Below are positions 11,995 through 24,000 of a stretch of 64,000 nucleotides of DNA, piece by piece. The stretch is from Anniella stebbinsi (taxonomy: Eukaryota > Chordata > Lepidosauria > Squamata > Anniellidae): contig JARDYH010000001.1 in the NCBI GenBank assembly GCA_029215795.1, positions 351,254,154 to 351,318,153 on the forward strand, written 5' to 3'. The notes under the pieces are model-generated. The model saw nothing but the letters and a program-made list of their open reading frames with translations, did not search any database and was not told where the DNA came from. Numbering within the stretch: the first letter of the stretch is position 1; each line of letters opens with the position of its first letter. Position numbers and translations under genes: made by a program.

Positions 11995-12283
11995 AACATA
12001 AGAAAAACCCTGCTGGATCAGACCAAAGATCCATTTAGATCAGCATTCTGTTCACAAAGTGGCCACTCAGCTGCCTGTAGGAAGCTCAAAAGTAGGACAT
12101 GAGTGCAATAGCATGCTCATGCTCATGTTCTCCAGCAACTACTATACACAGGCATACTTCCTCTGATATTGGACTTAGCACAGAGCTGTCATGACTTGTA
12201 GCCATTGATGGGTGTATCCTCCATGAATTTGTCTAATGACTTTTTAAAGCCATGCAAATTGTTGGCCATCACTATGTCTTATG
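11995..12283 (-). mobile_element. CR1 LINE 3'-end fragment, antisense
   Basis: AACATAAGAAAAACCCTGCTGG is the reversed octamer tail and 3' end. The match continues through TCTCCAGCAACTA, CCTCTGATATTGG and CTCCATGAATTTGTC to TTGGCCATCACTATGTC. It is 5'-truncated and moderately diverged. Confidence 0.88.
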
Positions 12284-12917
12284 GGCTACATGTGTGGTGG
12301 GCATCACTACATCTGGAAAACCACACTTCCCCTACCCCCGCTATACACGGACCCTCCATACTTAACAGCGATGCACTATGTTTCCCAGTTCCTTTCTCTA
12401 CTAAATGTATGCCCTCCTTCCCCCCGCCCCCCCAAGAAGTCACACAATCCAGCAACCTTGCTTGGAGCTAAGCAGATCTAGATAACATCTGGCTGGGTGA
12501 TCTCCTGGGAGATTCATGGATACTGGCTTTAGTTCCAGAAGAAAGAGCTGGATGCTAATGTAACAAAGTAAATAAAGGTCTGGTCCCATTTGGGGATTCC
12601 ATTAAAATGTTGGCGCATGCACAAACATGCACTACAGTTAACCATTTCTGTGGTTTCTTTACCTCTTTCCATAAGTCTCTAGAAGTTAATGTTTGTTAGA
12701 GTTTTATTCCATTTATTGAAAAATGCATTCGTTATGGTTTTCTTTATTTTAATAGAAAAGTACATTTATTAACAACAACATAGTTGAATCGTGAGGGTAC
12801 ATGTTGACCCTAGTGCATTCATTATTACCTAAAACAAAGCCCTGCAATTTTGCATATTGCAGCTAATGAAGTTCATTTCATGCTGCAATTCTAAGCACAC
12901 TTAGTACTGAGTAATAA
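12284..12917. other. no gene recognised
   Basis: Mixed sequence with A/T runs. Bases 12884-12912 (GCAATTCTAAGCACACTTAG) are a short piece of the same repeat as 42305-42460. Confidence 0.45.
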
Positions 12918-13017
12918 GGACCTATCTACACCAAGCAGTTTATAATACTTTGAAAACGTTTTGAAAACTGGATATGGAGTGTGTCCTGGACCCCAACAGT
13001 TGCCACTACTGTTATAA
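12918..13017 (+). mobile_element. truncated PIF/Harbinger-like MITE (left half)
   Basis: GGACCTATCTACACCAAGCAG at the left matches the terminus type of 58799 and 30479, and is preceded by TAA. CCCCAACAGTTG near 12992 also matches the centre of 58799-59054. The right half is missing where the ORF1-like sequence begins. Confidence 0.6.
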
Positions 13018-13458
13018 ACTCTCTTCTTCCAGTTGTTGAAAGTGGTTGCATAACTCTAATGGTTCCACTGGTGCAGAGTGTCTTCTAGTTCTTCTGCTTC
13101 TAAATGTCACCCTCTTCCAAGGAGTTCCCTCTTTGTTGGGTTTCCTCATCTCAGCATTTTCCACTTCTGCTTTGGCTTGCTGTTGCTCTTCAATCTCTTG
13201 CTCTTCTTGTTGCTGTTGCAGTTCCACCGTTCTGTCAAAGAACTCTTTGCCTTCTCTTATTCTTTGGAGGGTGGACACTCGCCACTCACGTGCTTTCATG
13301 TTTTCTTCCAATAGTGCAACCAGCTTGTACTTGTTGCAGGTGTACACCATGTTGATCTCAGGCAGGAATGCAAACATTGCACACACGTGGCAGGTCACCA
13401 CCACTAGAGACTCCTTTCCATCCATAGTCTCCATTTCTGTTTTGTTTCTGCCTTCCAA
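13012..13458 (-). CDS. LINE ORF1-like protein fragment (148 aa)
   Basis: This is the most protein-like frame in the window. Residues ~21-45 hold a cysteine pattern (TCHVCAMFAFLP ... YTCNKYKLVALLEE) that resembles a zinc-binding C-x2-C ... C-x2-C motif with the last Cys changed to Tyr. Residues ~48-75 read as a helix (REWRVSTLQRIREGKEFFD), followed by a Gln/Glu-rich coiled-coil stretch (~80-100). The end is basic, then LELCNHFQQLEEE. Together this resembles the N-terminal ORF1 product of a CR1-type LINE, which binds nucleic acid. The minus-strand sequence upstream (13460-13740) has a GC box and a TATA-like element. The frame stops where the truncated MITE at 12918 starts, so ORF2 is absent. 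Family assignment is inferred from pattern alone. Confidence 0.45.
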   Translation of the reverse strand: MEGRNKTEMETMDGKESLVVVTCHVCAMFAFLPEINMVYTCNKYKLVALLEENMKAREWRVSTLQRIREGKEFFDRTVELQQQQEEQEIEEQQQAKAEVENAEMRKPNKEGTPWKRVTFRSRRTRRHSAPVEPLELCNHFQQLEEESL

Positions 13459-13745
13459 TTGTGTTGGAATTTTGTTAAGGACCTCCCCCTTGACCTCCCC
13501 TGCTGAACTCCCCCTGACAAACTCCTGCTCGCTCGCTCTGATCGCTTGCTCTCTGGGAGCTCTCTTCCTTATATTCCTTCTAGTCCAGCTGGGACAGCTT
13601 CCTCTTCTCTGCTCTGCTCAGCTTGGAGTCAGGAAACAGAATAACTCTCCCCGCCCACTCAGTTGCTGAGAGCAATCAGGCCACGCCCTTTTAGCAGCTT
13701 TCAGCAGCAGCTATCAGGACACACCCCTGAAATTAGCACTCAGGA
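13459..13745 (-). promoter_or_regulatory. possible 5' UTR/promoter of the ORF1-like element
   Basis: On the minus strand this reads GGGCGTGGCC, then GAGTGGGCGGGGAG (GC-box-like) near 13655, then GAATATAAGGAAG (TATA-like) near 13570, followed by a purine-rich leader into the ORF. The spacing fits a LINE 5' UTR or a retroelement promoter. Activity cannot be judged from sequence. Confidence 0.35.
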
Positions 13746-14997
13746 GCACATGGCAGCTTTGAATAGGCAGCCTTCTGGATTTACTTGTTTTAATTAATTT
13801 TAGTTATACCCTGTAATCTTCTTTGAGTGCCTTTTTGGAGGGTAGAGAGCCAGGGTACAAACCAAATAAAGAAATAATGGGGGGTCATCTGATGTAGAGG
13901 GTCCACCAGGGGGTCCTTCTGTGGAGGTTCCCCTCACATGGAGCTGGCCCAGATCAATATCTGTGCTAAACTGAGGCAAGTGTGTGTGTTTTTATGTATA
14001 ACTCATGTTCTGTTATTATATTGTTATGTTGATGTATATATTGAGCTTTCTGTTATGGAGCGCTATGTCTGTAGAATCCCTGGTATGTTTTGCTAGGACT
14101 TGACTTGAGAGGCTAATTATGTTTGATTTATAGCCCATAGAGGTGGTTCTCATTTCAGATGAGGACTTCCCTTGGTAATGTACTAATAACCACAGGTTCC
14201 AAGAGGCTAAACTGAGACTAATACGAAAGAATTCCAAGCAAAACTTGCAGGGGAGCTCTATAAAGGCACTGAATGGAACAGACAAACTATTTAAGATAAA
14301 AGAGATGTGTGCACATGTGGAAATGTTTTTTTGTTTTTTTTGTTTTTGGTTACTCTTTCTTTGGCATTTCTATATCAACCTCTCTCCCTCTTGGATAGAG
14401 ATTGAGTGAATATTTTTAATGCCCTTTAGTGTTTGTTTTACTGTTCCTTGGCTTGTTTGTTTAGATAGGTCGCAGACCCTATTCCACAGAGTTGTATTAT
14501 AGAAACAGAAAACAGATGGTGCCCTGTCTTGAAGGGTGAATGGGGAATAGGGGGACAAAGGGAAGGGAACAAGAAAGCAGAGCATGGTGGGAATTGTAGT
14601 CTTATGATGAGTCCTACAGTCAACTGTCTTAAGACACTGAGGAACAGATCCTGAAGTTTGTGGTGAGTACTGATCCACAGTGGGATACAAAAAATAAGAA
14701 AACAATGACAAGCCAGTATTGCTGGACCTTCATAGTCTCAGCCAAGCAAACAAACAACTAACTGGTTTTCTCTTCTAAAATTGCATGATGAAATCTAGGT
14801 TCGATTCAGCTGATGTCAGCCATGCCCCCCTCACAGATATCTTGCTCTGTGGGCTAAACAGCATTTTAATTGCATGTAATGCCCCCAAAGTAGTGTCACT
14901 CTGGGTCATTGTGGAAAATTAAAACATAGCCCTAGAGAAGGCTGCCATTTAAAATTTCTATAATATCCAAGAGTGACACTATATTGGCAGCATTATG
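13746..14997. other. no gene recognised
   Basis: AT-rich, ordinary sequence. A possible decayed retroposon 3' tail (AAACCAAATAAAGAAATAATGG) lies at 13859-13880. Nothing else is recognised. Confidence 0.45.
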
Positions 14998-15029
14998 TAG
15001 TAGTAGTAGTAGTAGTAGCAGCAGCAGCA
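14998..15029. repeat. (TAG)n(CAG)n microsatellite
   Basis: About seven TAG units, then four CAG units. Confidence 0.93.
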
Positions 15030-15154
15030 ATATCACAATTATTCCATCAATGACATTAGTCACTGACATCACATCAAAAAAACACTATGGAAAACTTTCA
15101 GAAACTGGGCCTACCAAAATATACCAAAATATTCTCATATAGCACCAGAGCTCG

Positions 15155-15765
15155 GCTCTCTTTTTTCTTCATTTCCTTTCCCTTGTTGCCATCTTCTGAA
15201 CCTCCCTTGGAGGATGCAGTTGGAGAAGGGCCTCAGATGCTGATCATAGTGTACAGGAGGTTCATACTAGGCGAGGTGCTCCATCAATTATTGCATTCCC
15301 AAGCTGTGTAAGCTTTCATAACTCAAAAATAGTACATTGAATTGAGTTTGGAAACACACAGGCAGCCAGTGCTAGTGGTCCAGAATCAGTGTTATGTGTT
15401 CACACCTTGTGATCCCTACTATCAATCTGGCTGCTGCATTTTGCACAAGTTGCAGTTTCAGAACTGTCTTCAAAGCCAGACCCATGCAGAGCACATTGCA
15501 GTAATCTAACCTGGAAGTTACCAGAGCATAGTCTACTGAGGCCAGGCTATCCCTATCCAGATAAGGGCATAGCTGGGCCACAAGCTGAAGCTGGTAGATG
15601 TAATCCATGCCACTGCGGCCACCTGAGCCTAAAGTGCCACTGATGGCTCCAGGAGAATCCCCAAACATTGAACCTAGTCCTTCAGGCTGAACATGATCCA
15701 GATAGAAGACCTAACAGCATCTCAGTCTTATCTGGATTTAGCATAATTAAAACAGTGGGCAACTG
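15155..15765 (-). mobile_element. L2-type LINE fragment, antisense
   Basis: On the minus strand, 15372-15668 encodes LQLVAQLCPYLDRDSLASV, LDYCNVLCMGL and LQLVQNAAARLI, the characteristic region after the reverse-transcriptase core of L2/CR1-clade LINEs. The same motifs are in frame at 62235-62510. The + strand from 15170 (TTGTTGCCATCTTCTGAACC, GATGCTGATCATAGTGT) matches 37325-37400, another antisense copy. It is 5'- and 3'-truncated and interrupted by stops. Confidence 0.88.
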
Positions 15766-15879
15766 TCAGCTGTAGACCCCAGATCACAGCACTACTCCTG
15801 TTGCTGCTCTCCACAGTTAGCAGGTAAGTCTATGGAGAGGGAATGCGGAGGAACTAACCGGATAGTATTTTGCCAGAGG

Positions 15880-16108
15880 CCTCCACAACCCTTTAAAAAT
15901 GTGCATGAATAAAATACCCATTTGAAAACTGCAGACAAGCACACTTTAGTCAAAGGGAGAAAAATGTGCACAAAAAGATGCATGGATTTTCATGTGGAAG
16001 TGAAAAATCAACTGCACAACCTGAAACAAACACCAGTCGGAACCAGCTGTGGAGGTGGAATTTGTAGAAATTTGATGAGCTTGAGCTTTGCTGTTTCACT
16101 CATCCCTA
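15880..16108. mobile_element. MITE of the 'GTGCAT' family
   Basis: Contains spaced words AATGTGCATGAATAA, AAAATGTGCACAAAAAGATGCATGG and ends TCATCCCTA, like 40330-40555 and 24001-25012. The left border is unclear. Confidence 0.5.
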
Positions 16109-16306
16109 GTATCTAACAACACACTGCTTGCACTTCTCCATATACCTCCATAATATAAAAGGGTGAGAGAAATAACCTCAGTTAAGTGAAAGGTAGTTGA
16201 CTTTAGGTGGATCTACACATTCTGAGAAATTGAGTTCATTGCCCCAAATAGAATCCCTGTGTTCATTCTCTGTCTATCATTTGCCAAGATTTGCTCCAGT
16301 CATATC

Positions 16307-16708
16307 TAGGGACACTGTGGGCTCCTGTCCGGGATTCCGCCAGACTTCCCACATCCACCCCTCCAGACCCAGTCAGGCACCCATGGCACATTCATGGATT
16401 TGCACTCTGAGTACCTGCGAGCCTGATGAGCGCTCGACAGCCATCCGCCCTCGTCTGGAGCCTCCATTGTGCGTTCGCACCTTTATGGAGCATTCACACT
16501 TTTATTCTTGTGTAAATTCAGCCTTTATAGCCACCATTTATGCAACGGGGAAATACGTAATTTCCAGAGCAAGGGCAGAAGGCTGCTGAGCACTCATCAG
16601 GCCTCGCCGACCTTCTGAAGAAGTTTCGTGGCCCAATGAATGTGGGCAGATGGTGGTGGCAGGATGAGCGTCTGATGAATCAGGCATAGGTGAGTTTGCC
16701 CATCCCTA
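16307..16708. mobile_element. hAT-type MITE (family of 30001)
   Basis: Left edge TAGGGACACTGTGGGC, right edge GTGAGTTTGCCCATCCCTA. The flanks GTCATATC (16299-16306) and ATCATATC (16708-16715) match at seven of eight positions if the last A is shared. The interior has the family blocks GTCAGGCACCCATG, GCCATCCGCCCTCG, CCATTTATGCAACGGGGAAATACG and GAGCACTCATCAGGCC. Confidence 0.75.
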
Positions 16709-16879
16709 TCATATCACCATGATATTGTGCATTTCCTGCTATCATTCCACTTCATTGCCCATCCATCACAAGTGAGGATGGGGAAATGTGCAACCTCATA
16801 TCATCACAAAAGGGAGTAGATGTCACGGCACTTCATGGAGTGGGAAATACTCAATATGGGGATGCAATCCTTGTCCTAG

Positions 16880-17384
16880 TCTACTTATATATTGCATTTA
16901 CCACAGGTCAAAGCAGTTCACAGAATAAGCAATTTAAGTATAACTGCCATAATAAATAAAAATACACTACAATGTACCGATGCCACTTCAACAATTACAG
17001 TTCATTCCAAACATGCAAAATAGGTCATTCTGTATCAGTTTTGCATATATTCAATCTTAAATCCATTCGGTCCCATTTTCCTTTTATTTATTTTTTAACT
17101 TCATGAAAATTGACATCTAAATAGCATGCATTTCCCCTAAAATATACATTTTTGTGAACTTTTTTTTTTGCCAAAATGCACATTTTTGTATGAGTATTTT
17201 GAGGCAACGCCGCATTGCAAAATTCTGAGTATTGCACTATTCAAAGAATATCTATGTTCCAATCCATGTATTAGTCCAGAAAGTGCATATTGAGCCTATA
17301 TGCTTAAAAATTCAGACCACACAAAATTATCCAGTGCTCCTAGTTCAATGGCCCCTTCCTAGAGTTGGAAGACCTCTGCGCTGG
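16880..17384. other. no gene; decayed repeats
   Basis: Bases 17090-17215 repeat words such as GCATGCATTTCCCC and AAAATGCACATTTTTGTA (the 'GTGCAT' family). 16880-16990 resembles an antisense LINE 3' tail. Neither has clear borders. Confidence 0.4.
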
Positions 17385-17997
17385 TAACTTAGAGGCTGGA
17401 CTTCTGCAATGCACTGTATATAGGGCTACCTTTGTGCCTAGTCTGGAAACTTCAACTAGTTCAAAATATGGCAGCCAGGTTGGTCACTGGTACACCTAGG
17501 GGTGACCATATTACACCAGCTTTAAAATCGCTCCACTGGCTGCCAATTAGTTTCCGGGTGAAGTTTAAAGTGTTGGTTATTACCTTTAAAGCCCTACATG
17601 GTTTGGGTCCAGGTTACCTGCAGGATCGCCTTCTCCCATACAATCCGCCCCGTATGCTCAGGTCCTCTGGGAAGAACTTACTACAGTCGGCCAAGACTAG
17701 GCTGACAACTGTTACCCAGAGGACCGTCTCTTCTGCCACTCCCAGACTGTGGAATTACCTGCCGGAAGAGACTCGTCTACTTAACAGTCTTTTAGAATTT
17801 AAGAAAGCCATAAAGACTGTTCTCTTCCGGTGGGCATATCCAATGGAATTTTAGAATGTTTTTAGGATGTTTTTAGGATGTTTTGGGATGTTTTAATACA
17901 GTTTCAATGATGTATGTCATGTTTTGATCAGTTTTATGTATTTTATTATATTGTTGTTCCCCGCCTCGATCCAAACAGAGAGGCGGGTAAGAAATAA

Positions 17998-18027
<30 letters not shown>
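17385..18027 (+). mobile_element. L2-type LINE 3' end with (TTA)n tail
   Basis: A 140-residue open frame (17432-17854) continues an upstream LDFCNALYIGLP-like stretch. It holds LQLVQNMAARLVTGTPRGDH, LHWLPISFRVKFKVL, FKALHGLGPGYLQDRL and PRLWNYLPEETR, the C-terminal hallmarks of L2-clade ORF2. A 3' UTR follows (TTTTAGGATG repeats, GTTCCCCGCCTCGATCC), then an (ATT)n tail. This copy is recent enough to keep the frame intact, but it is strongly 5'-truncated, so it is not active. Confidence 0.93.
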
Positions 18028-18028
<1 letters not shown>

Positions 18029-19373
18029 GGTAAATGCATATAGGATTGCAGCCTCAGATTTACTGGAGAATAAGTACCCCAGCGGGTCTTTCTGCCAAGT
18101 AAACAGCATGCTTAGGATTGTGAGTCACTGCTGTTTCAAGGAATGTTATTTGAGAATTCCCCTAGTATTCAAAAGTATATGGGTGATGATGAGCAGTTTC
18201 AATGTTCATAGCAATTTTTCTAAATCACAATGCAAGGCAAATTACTTGGACAACAGCAACAAAGGGCAAAAAATCTGAACCGGAGAAAACAACCACCAAC
18301 AATGTAGTCATTAATAAAGATTCCCCCCACCCCACCCCATCTTTGTGTGTTCTCAGTTTTAAACATATCCTTATGAGAAGCCCCATATCTTTGTTACATG
18401 CTGTTTAATTCTGTTCTATTCAAGCATAGTATGGTTTAGGCTTTTTAATTTAAATATTTCAAAGAACCAATTTGTGGCAGAGGTGTTACTTTCCTCCTTA
18501 AGTACATATTATGCATTTTTATTACAATTTTGCTACAGCCAAATGTCTTTTAAAAGCCTGATTCACAAACCCACTTCACTGCTCTTCAAGAATGGAAAAC
18601 AAAGAGAGTGCTCCCGAAACGTGATTTACCTGCTGAAATGTAGTTTTAAAAAAAAATCCCATAGAAATTAGGGTAATTTAAACCTAGTTCTTATTTTTAG
18701 GCTTCAAAGTATTTTGGCATTTAGTTTGTTTGGCTTGATGATTATCATTTTATGTAGTTGTGGTTATTTTAAAATGCTGTTTCCATGACAGCCTTGTAAA
18801 TGAACCTTCAGCTTATGTACTCCTTTCCCTTTTACAAATAAACCCTCTTCTCAGAAAGGGAATGTCTGCTGGCAAGTGAAAATCTTTGCCACCACATTCT
18901 TATAACGTGTGTGGTTGAAGTCTCTGCTTTGAGAAAGCAGCAGTATGAGTGACAGTGCATATTTCCTCTCCTCACAAATAGACTGGACCATCAAAGCACA
19001 TCCATACAGAAGAGGCAGAGTAAGGCAGACAATTTGGGGGTACCATTCAGCCATTTCCCCATTTTTTTTAGTTTATTATTATGATATATGTTTTACCACC
19101 ATAGGGGAGTACCATTCGGATATTCTTCCTCAGGTAACAAAATGTCTTAAGACACAATTCAGCCATGAGTGAAAGGATTATTTTGCGCGTGTGTGTATGT
19201 GTGTGTGTGTGTATTTTATCATAATGTGGGGCCCTAGAGATGTACAAGAATTTCATTTATGTTCACAAAACATAGTGGTATGTGCTTTGGGTCAGCCTAA
19301 ATTATCTCCAGGGGGTACTTTACAATTCAGTGCCTCTGAGTACAAGGAGACTGAGGATTTCCCCTGACTCTAT
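18028..19373. other. no gene; single-copy sequence
   Basis: Bases 18030-18125 (TATAGGATTGCAG ... CATGCTTAGGATTG) belong to the dispersed repeat seen at 42305. The remainder is AT-rich, with a GT run at 19188-19213. No coding gene is seen. Confidence 0.5.
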
Positions 19374-19899
19374 GGGCTCATCTATACCTGCAGGCCTTCT
19401 GGGAGTGGGGGAGGATCTTGGGCTTTCCAGATTCCAGGATCATCCCCCAAGGTCCAAACGCCAGTGCGTCGTCCTGGAAGTGAAGAGGGACATTCTGGCA
19501 TGGCTTTTTTTTTCTTTTTTTTTAAAGGAGATGTTTGTGCAATTGCACAAGTGAGATCCTGCATGAAACCTGGACATTTGGCACCAAAACTGCCAAGAGC
19601 CATTCCAGGGATGGCAAAAATGCTCCCCCTCCCCCCGATGGGCATGGACTCCCCCTGCAGAGATCCATGCCCGTTTGGTGAGCCCCACTACTCATGGGGA
19701 GGAGGGACAACCCTGGGAGCGAGCACCACACTGCCTACGCACCTCGGGGTTGTCCCGGAACTGTGGAAAAAATCCTGCAAAATCACAGGACAACTGAGAG
19801 CTCGTCCCTGGTTGACCCCCAGATCACCTGTGTGTTATTTGGATGCACAGGGATGATCTCAACGTGACCCCAGGATAACTGGCTGGTGTAGACATGGCC
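19374..19899 (+). mobile_element. PIF/Harbinger-like element with TAT duplication
   Basis: Left GGGCTCATCTATACC, right GGTGTAGACATGGCC; both are flanked by TAT (19371-19373, 19900-19902), the preferred T-W-A/TAT target. The interior has a CTGTGGAAAAAATCCTG block and GATGCACAGGGATGA. It shares long stretches with 48725-49148 and its start with 40097-40225. There is no transposase frame, so it is non-autonomous. Confidence 0.82.
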
Positions 19900-19902
19900 T
19901 AT

Positions 19903-20908
19903 AACTCTTGATTTGGTCACCCTTGTTCTACAAGGCCAAGGTGGGGGCCAAATGAGGCCTGAGGGAGTTGGAGGAAGTGAGGCCTGGGGAAAGGTGAATC
20001 TAAGACAAAAGGTGAGAACTGCTTTTGTCTTGAGGAGAAGATCCCTAGGCAGCTAAGTAATGCAGGGTAAATAAAACTTTTATAAAAGAAATGCCACAAG
20101 TCTTCAATGCCCTCCTTCCTGGAAACTGAAGTCTGAGTAATTTTTGAAGCCCTTGCAAGTTCTCCCCTCTCAGGAGTGGGGTGCCAGAGAACAACAACAC
20201 AAACATGACCCATTTGAAACCTTGAATGTGAACAGGAGAGCATGTACTCAAAATAATGATCGCAAATTACTGAACTTGACTTAGCACTTGAAAAAAGTAG
20301 GCATCAAAAACCAAAACACATTTTCACGCTCTGTTCTTTGAGGGATAAGTGCACATTTTTATGAACTTTTTAAAATACTACTACTAATAATAATAATGCA
20401 CACCTCTGTTAAAATGAAATTTTAAAAGCATACAAATGAATGCAGGAAATGAGGCAAGGTGAGTGTTGAGGTGGTATTCAGAGAACCTAGGCAAATAAGA
20501 AAAAAATCTGTTTTCCCATCCCTAGGAGGCTTTCCTCTTTCCATCCCTCTTGTTGTGCAGAAAATTACACATGACGGTGTGCACAGGTTTGATTACCCAG
20601 AATGCCCCACAGCAAATCTAGCAAAAGATGGCAGACCTTCTCCACTCAGTTGCTATTGAAAATGTATTTTTGGGCAACCTAAAATGGCAGCTACCAGCTG
20701 AGAGGACCTCCTCTCAAAATTCCCCATCCAAAATGCAAAGGAGGGAAACAGTTCCCCACCCATTTCACATCCGAAAGCTCTCCTCGCACCCTCTAAAAAA
20801 TGATTTGGCTGAACAATTTCTTTTGAGGAATTTCAGTACCGCTGTAGTAACTGCTCTGCTTGACCTTGGCCCAAGTCTGGCCCCCCAATTCAAATGCAGT
20901 TGGGAGTC
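19903..20908. other. no gene recognised
   Basis: Contains a decayed 'GTGCAC' stretch with an (ACT/AAT)n run near 20350-20400. Otherwise unremarkable. Confidence 0.45.
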
Positions 20909-20911
20909 TAA

Positions 20912-21447
20912 GGTCCTTTCTACACCAGGGAGGTGTAAAGGGCCCAGTGTGAGCAAACCTGGAAGTAGCCACTTCCAGGTTCAGCGCGCTGAAACCGCAT
21001 GACAAGTGCGACAGCCCGGGCTTCTCCTGGGCCATCGCTAGTCATGGCGGACGTTTTTTTAGATGATCCACGGAGAGTGCACGAGCGCTCCTCCGCAAAT
21101 GTAAGTATTTTTTAAAAAATAACACCGTGTGGTATCACGCCCCCATCCCCCCTGCCATCCTGGGGATGGCGATTTTGGTTTGCCCCCAATCCTGATGGCC
21201 TTGGACCCGTGCGGTGTGGCTCTGTGGCCATCAGTGCAGCTGTGCTTACTTGAGAGTAAGCAAGGCTGCACCCGGGTGGGTAGCCACATCCTTCCGTGTT
21301 TCCGGGAACTTCCCGGGACCGCGGAAGAATCAGGATTTTTCTGGTGCCCACCCTCACCCCATCCCCGCTACTCCCTGTGAGTCATGCGGACTCACATGGA
21401 GCAGTCGGGGTCCATCCCAAGCATTTTGCCCTGGTGTGGAAAGCGAC
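20912..21447 (+). mobile_element. PIF/Harbinger-like element with TAA duplication
   Basis: Left GGTCCTTTCTACACC, right GGTGTGGAAAGCGAC, each bordered by TAA (20909-20911, 21448-21450), the classic TWA target. The interior is CpG-rich (AGCGCGCTGAAACCGC, GAGCGCTCC) and shares the TGTGGCTCTGTG and ATCAGGATTTTTC-like blocks with 48900-49020, so these are related families. No transposase frame. Confidence 0.85.
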
Positions 21448-21450
21448 TAA

Positions 21451-23998
21451 GTCCGTACATCCAAAGTACAAGACAAGAGAAGAAAGCCCAGGGGACAAAG
21501 TAAAACTGAAAGCTAGGAATCAGAAACATGGGAAATTTTGCATAGTGCCTGTGGTGATCTAGCAGTAGATAGACCAGAATTGAAAATGTATGTAGCCTGG
21601 GCTTCAGAGTCCCCACAGACCCAGTTGCAAACAGCTTGAAGCTCCCTCCTACTTCTGAGGAGCTCTCTTCCTGGTTTCTTTGGGCACTCGATTGTTCTTC
21701 ACCAACAGGAGGATCCATGCACCTGCAGCTTTTGGTGCCAATATTCTTTAGGGCTGGATGGCTGCTTGGCCTCCTTCTCTGACTCACTGGGCAATAGAGG
21801 TTCATCAGGAGCCCCATCCATGGGTGCCTCAAGGACCACTGATGCTGAAGGACTTAGTGTAGTCTCTTCAAGTGTCTGAGCAGTGCCTATGGGAGTGCCA
21901 AAGTTGGGGGGATGACTCATGGGGTCTTAAGCCACAGAATCTTCATCAAGGAGGAGACTTTTTGGCCTGGGCCTAGTCAGGGATGACAGGTATAAACTAA
22001 GGGATCATTCATCACTAATGTTTGCTCAAATATCAGAAATGGGATTGCCATTGGCTTGCTAATGGTCATACTTTATTGATTTAACAAGCAAAAAAAATAT
22101 TCTGTCAGACAACTGTTAACAACCAGACTCTGCCAGACCCAATTCATGATCTCCAGATTCCACTCTGCCTGGACTCTGACCTGACAAATGTTGCCCTTGT
22201 AACATCTTCCTACGAGCCAGATCCTGTCATAGTTCCTTCACAAACCCACAGGTTCTTCTAGGATCCTTTCTTGCCTTATCCCTGCTCCTCCCAAGGAATA
22301 TATATATATATATATATATATCAAATGAAAAGAATGGCAACCTAAGTTTGCCACCAGGTCTCTGCTGGAGCACCAGCCTATATTCAGGATATGTTAATAA
22401 ATCATATTTGTGTTCATTTTACTCTATACTGCTCTGGTGCTAAGCATAGCTATGGCAAAAATTCAGCCCAGGACGACTTTGAATACCTAAGATCCTTAAT
22501 TGTCCCCCCCTTTTTTTCCGGATAGGCATGTCTACCTCTCTAGAATTCTGACGTGACATGGGAGGGTGGCACCAAGAGATAAACCCAATAGAGGGGAAAT
22601 GGTGCAAAGCAATCTTTATGCAAGAATCCAGATCAATTTTGTACCCTGGCTTTTCTTTGAGGGAGGAGTGGGAATATGCAAAAATGGACCAGTACTTTGG
22701 TCTTGTAAACTCTAAATACACCAGCACCCTTTCATGAAGATTGCCTTGCACCATTTTGGATTTTGGGAATTCCAAAAGTCTCCTCCACTCATTCACTGAT
22801 TGCTATAATGCTACCATTGAGAACAACTCTGTTAGCCGGATAATTATAAATATATGTAGATATCTTGTCTCCCTCCTCCACCCCTGCCACTCCATCGCCC
22901 CTTGCACGCATCATAAAATAACCCTGGTCCTTGAAGCAGGCATAAGTATTGTGGTTTAGTAAACAACATTACTCTGAATAAAAGAGGAAGACAACACATC
23001 CCCTAAACTTCTTCCTATTAAAAAATAATGTTAATTGGTTAGTGTATGTAGAAGAAGGTTATATGGCCCATTGACTTTATATAGATTGAAATGCTAAGCA
23101 GGGCCAAGTAGAAACATCAGTAGGGAATAGAGGGTAAGTACTCATCAGTTTTATGTGCTCTTTCCTATTTTCCTATTTATTGCTTACCCCTTACAATGTT
23201 TCTCAGCAATCACGTGTAAGTCAAGTTAGTTGGTTTGCGGATATAACATGGCTCAGCAAATGAGATGGTCGTATCATCTACATTCATTTATCAATGCAGA
23301 ATAAAATGACGCCCTGGTCTGCAGATACAACAGAAGGAAGTGGTAGGCCTCTGAGGTAGTAGGATGTATTGTCCCACTTCACACTGGCAGTGCAGGGTCA
23401 TAATTTGGAATCCTCCCCTGTGTAAAGCAAACAAAGCTCTGCAAGCAGTAAACTAAATCAGCAATGGGTAGGTGGATTAGTACTAGTGATGATGTCAAAA
23501 TTTGAAATGAGTCAGCTTGTCCATTAAATCTAATAGGTTTGCAATTATGCATGGTGTGGAGAATGTGGATATTGGGGATGGGGACAGAGGAAGCTGTGCC
23601 AGTTGTGTGTACCCATATCCCTTTTCGACTCACGATGCCTCTCCATAGGGTCGCCATCAAACCCAGCATCCACTCATTGTAATGTGTGATTATACTTACT
23701 CCATGTTCCAATATCATCAGATTTTTTTTATTTCCCTGCCTTGATCTATATCATTGGCAATAGGCTCAGTTCAACACTTTTGGGTGCCTTTGACTATGGT
23801 GCTGCCGAGGGCCTGAGCCCTTCCTCCTCCTCCTCCCTGTTTTCGTTGCAACACACCCCTCCCACCCCTCCTGCTGAATGCCTTCCCTTCCCACATCCAC
23901 CACTCGCCCCTTCCATTATGCAAAAAAAATCAGTTCCATTGGCTTCTTCTATCGAAACCAGCTTTCCGCATTATTTCCAGTTTCAAAATCCATCCAAG
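21451..23998. other. no gene recognised
   Basis: Minus-strand frames at 21699-21920 and 21392-21832 have no recognisable motif. An (AT)n run lies at 22299-22322. A short CR1-like piece (GCATGGTGTGGAGAATGTGG) is at about 23549-23568. A large part may be an unclassified old repeat, but I cannot define borders. Confidence 0.4.
22299..22322. repeat. (AT)n microsatellite
   Basis: About 12 AT dinucleotides. Confidence 0.93.
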
Positions 23999-24000
23999 GA

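Noticed and set aside
13046..13669. 207-residue plus-strand frame opposite the ORF1-like frame
   Set aside because: It is Leu/Ser/Cys-rich shadow translation of the Gln/Glu-rich coiled coil on the other strand.
21392..21832. 146-residue minus-strand frame
   Set aside because: No recognisable motif; it crosses the border of the element ending at 21447.
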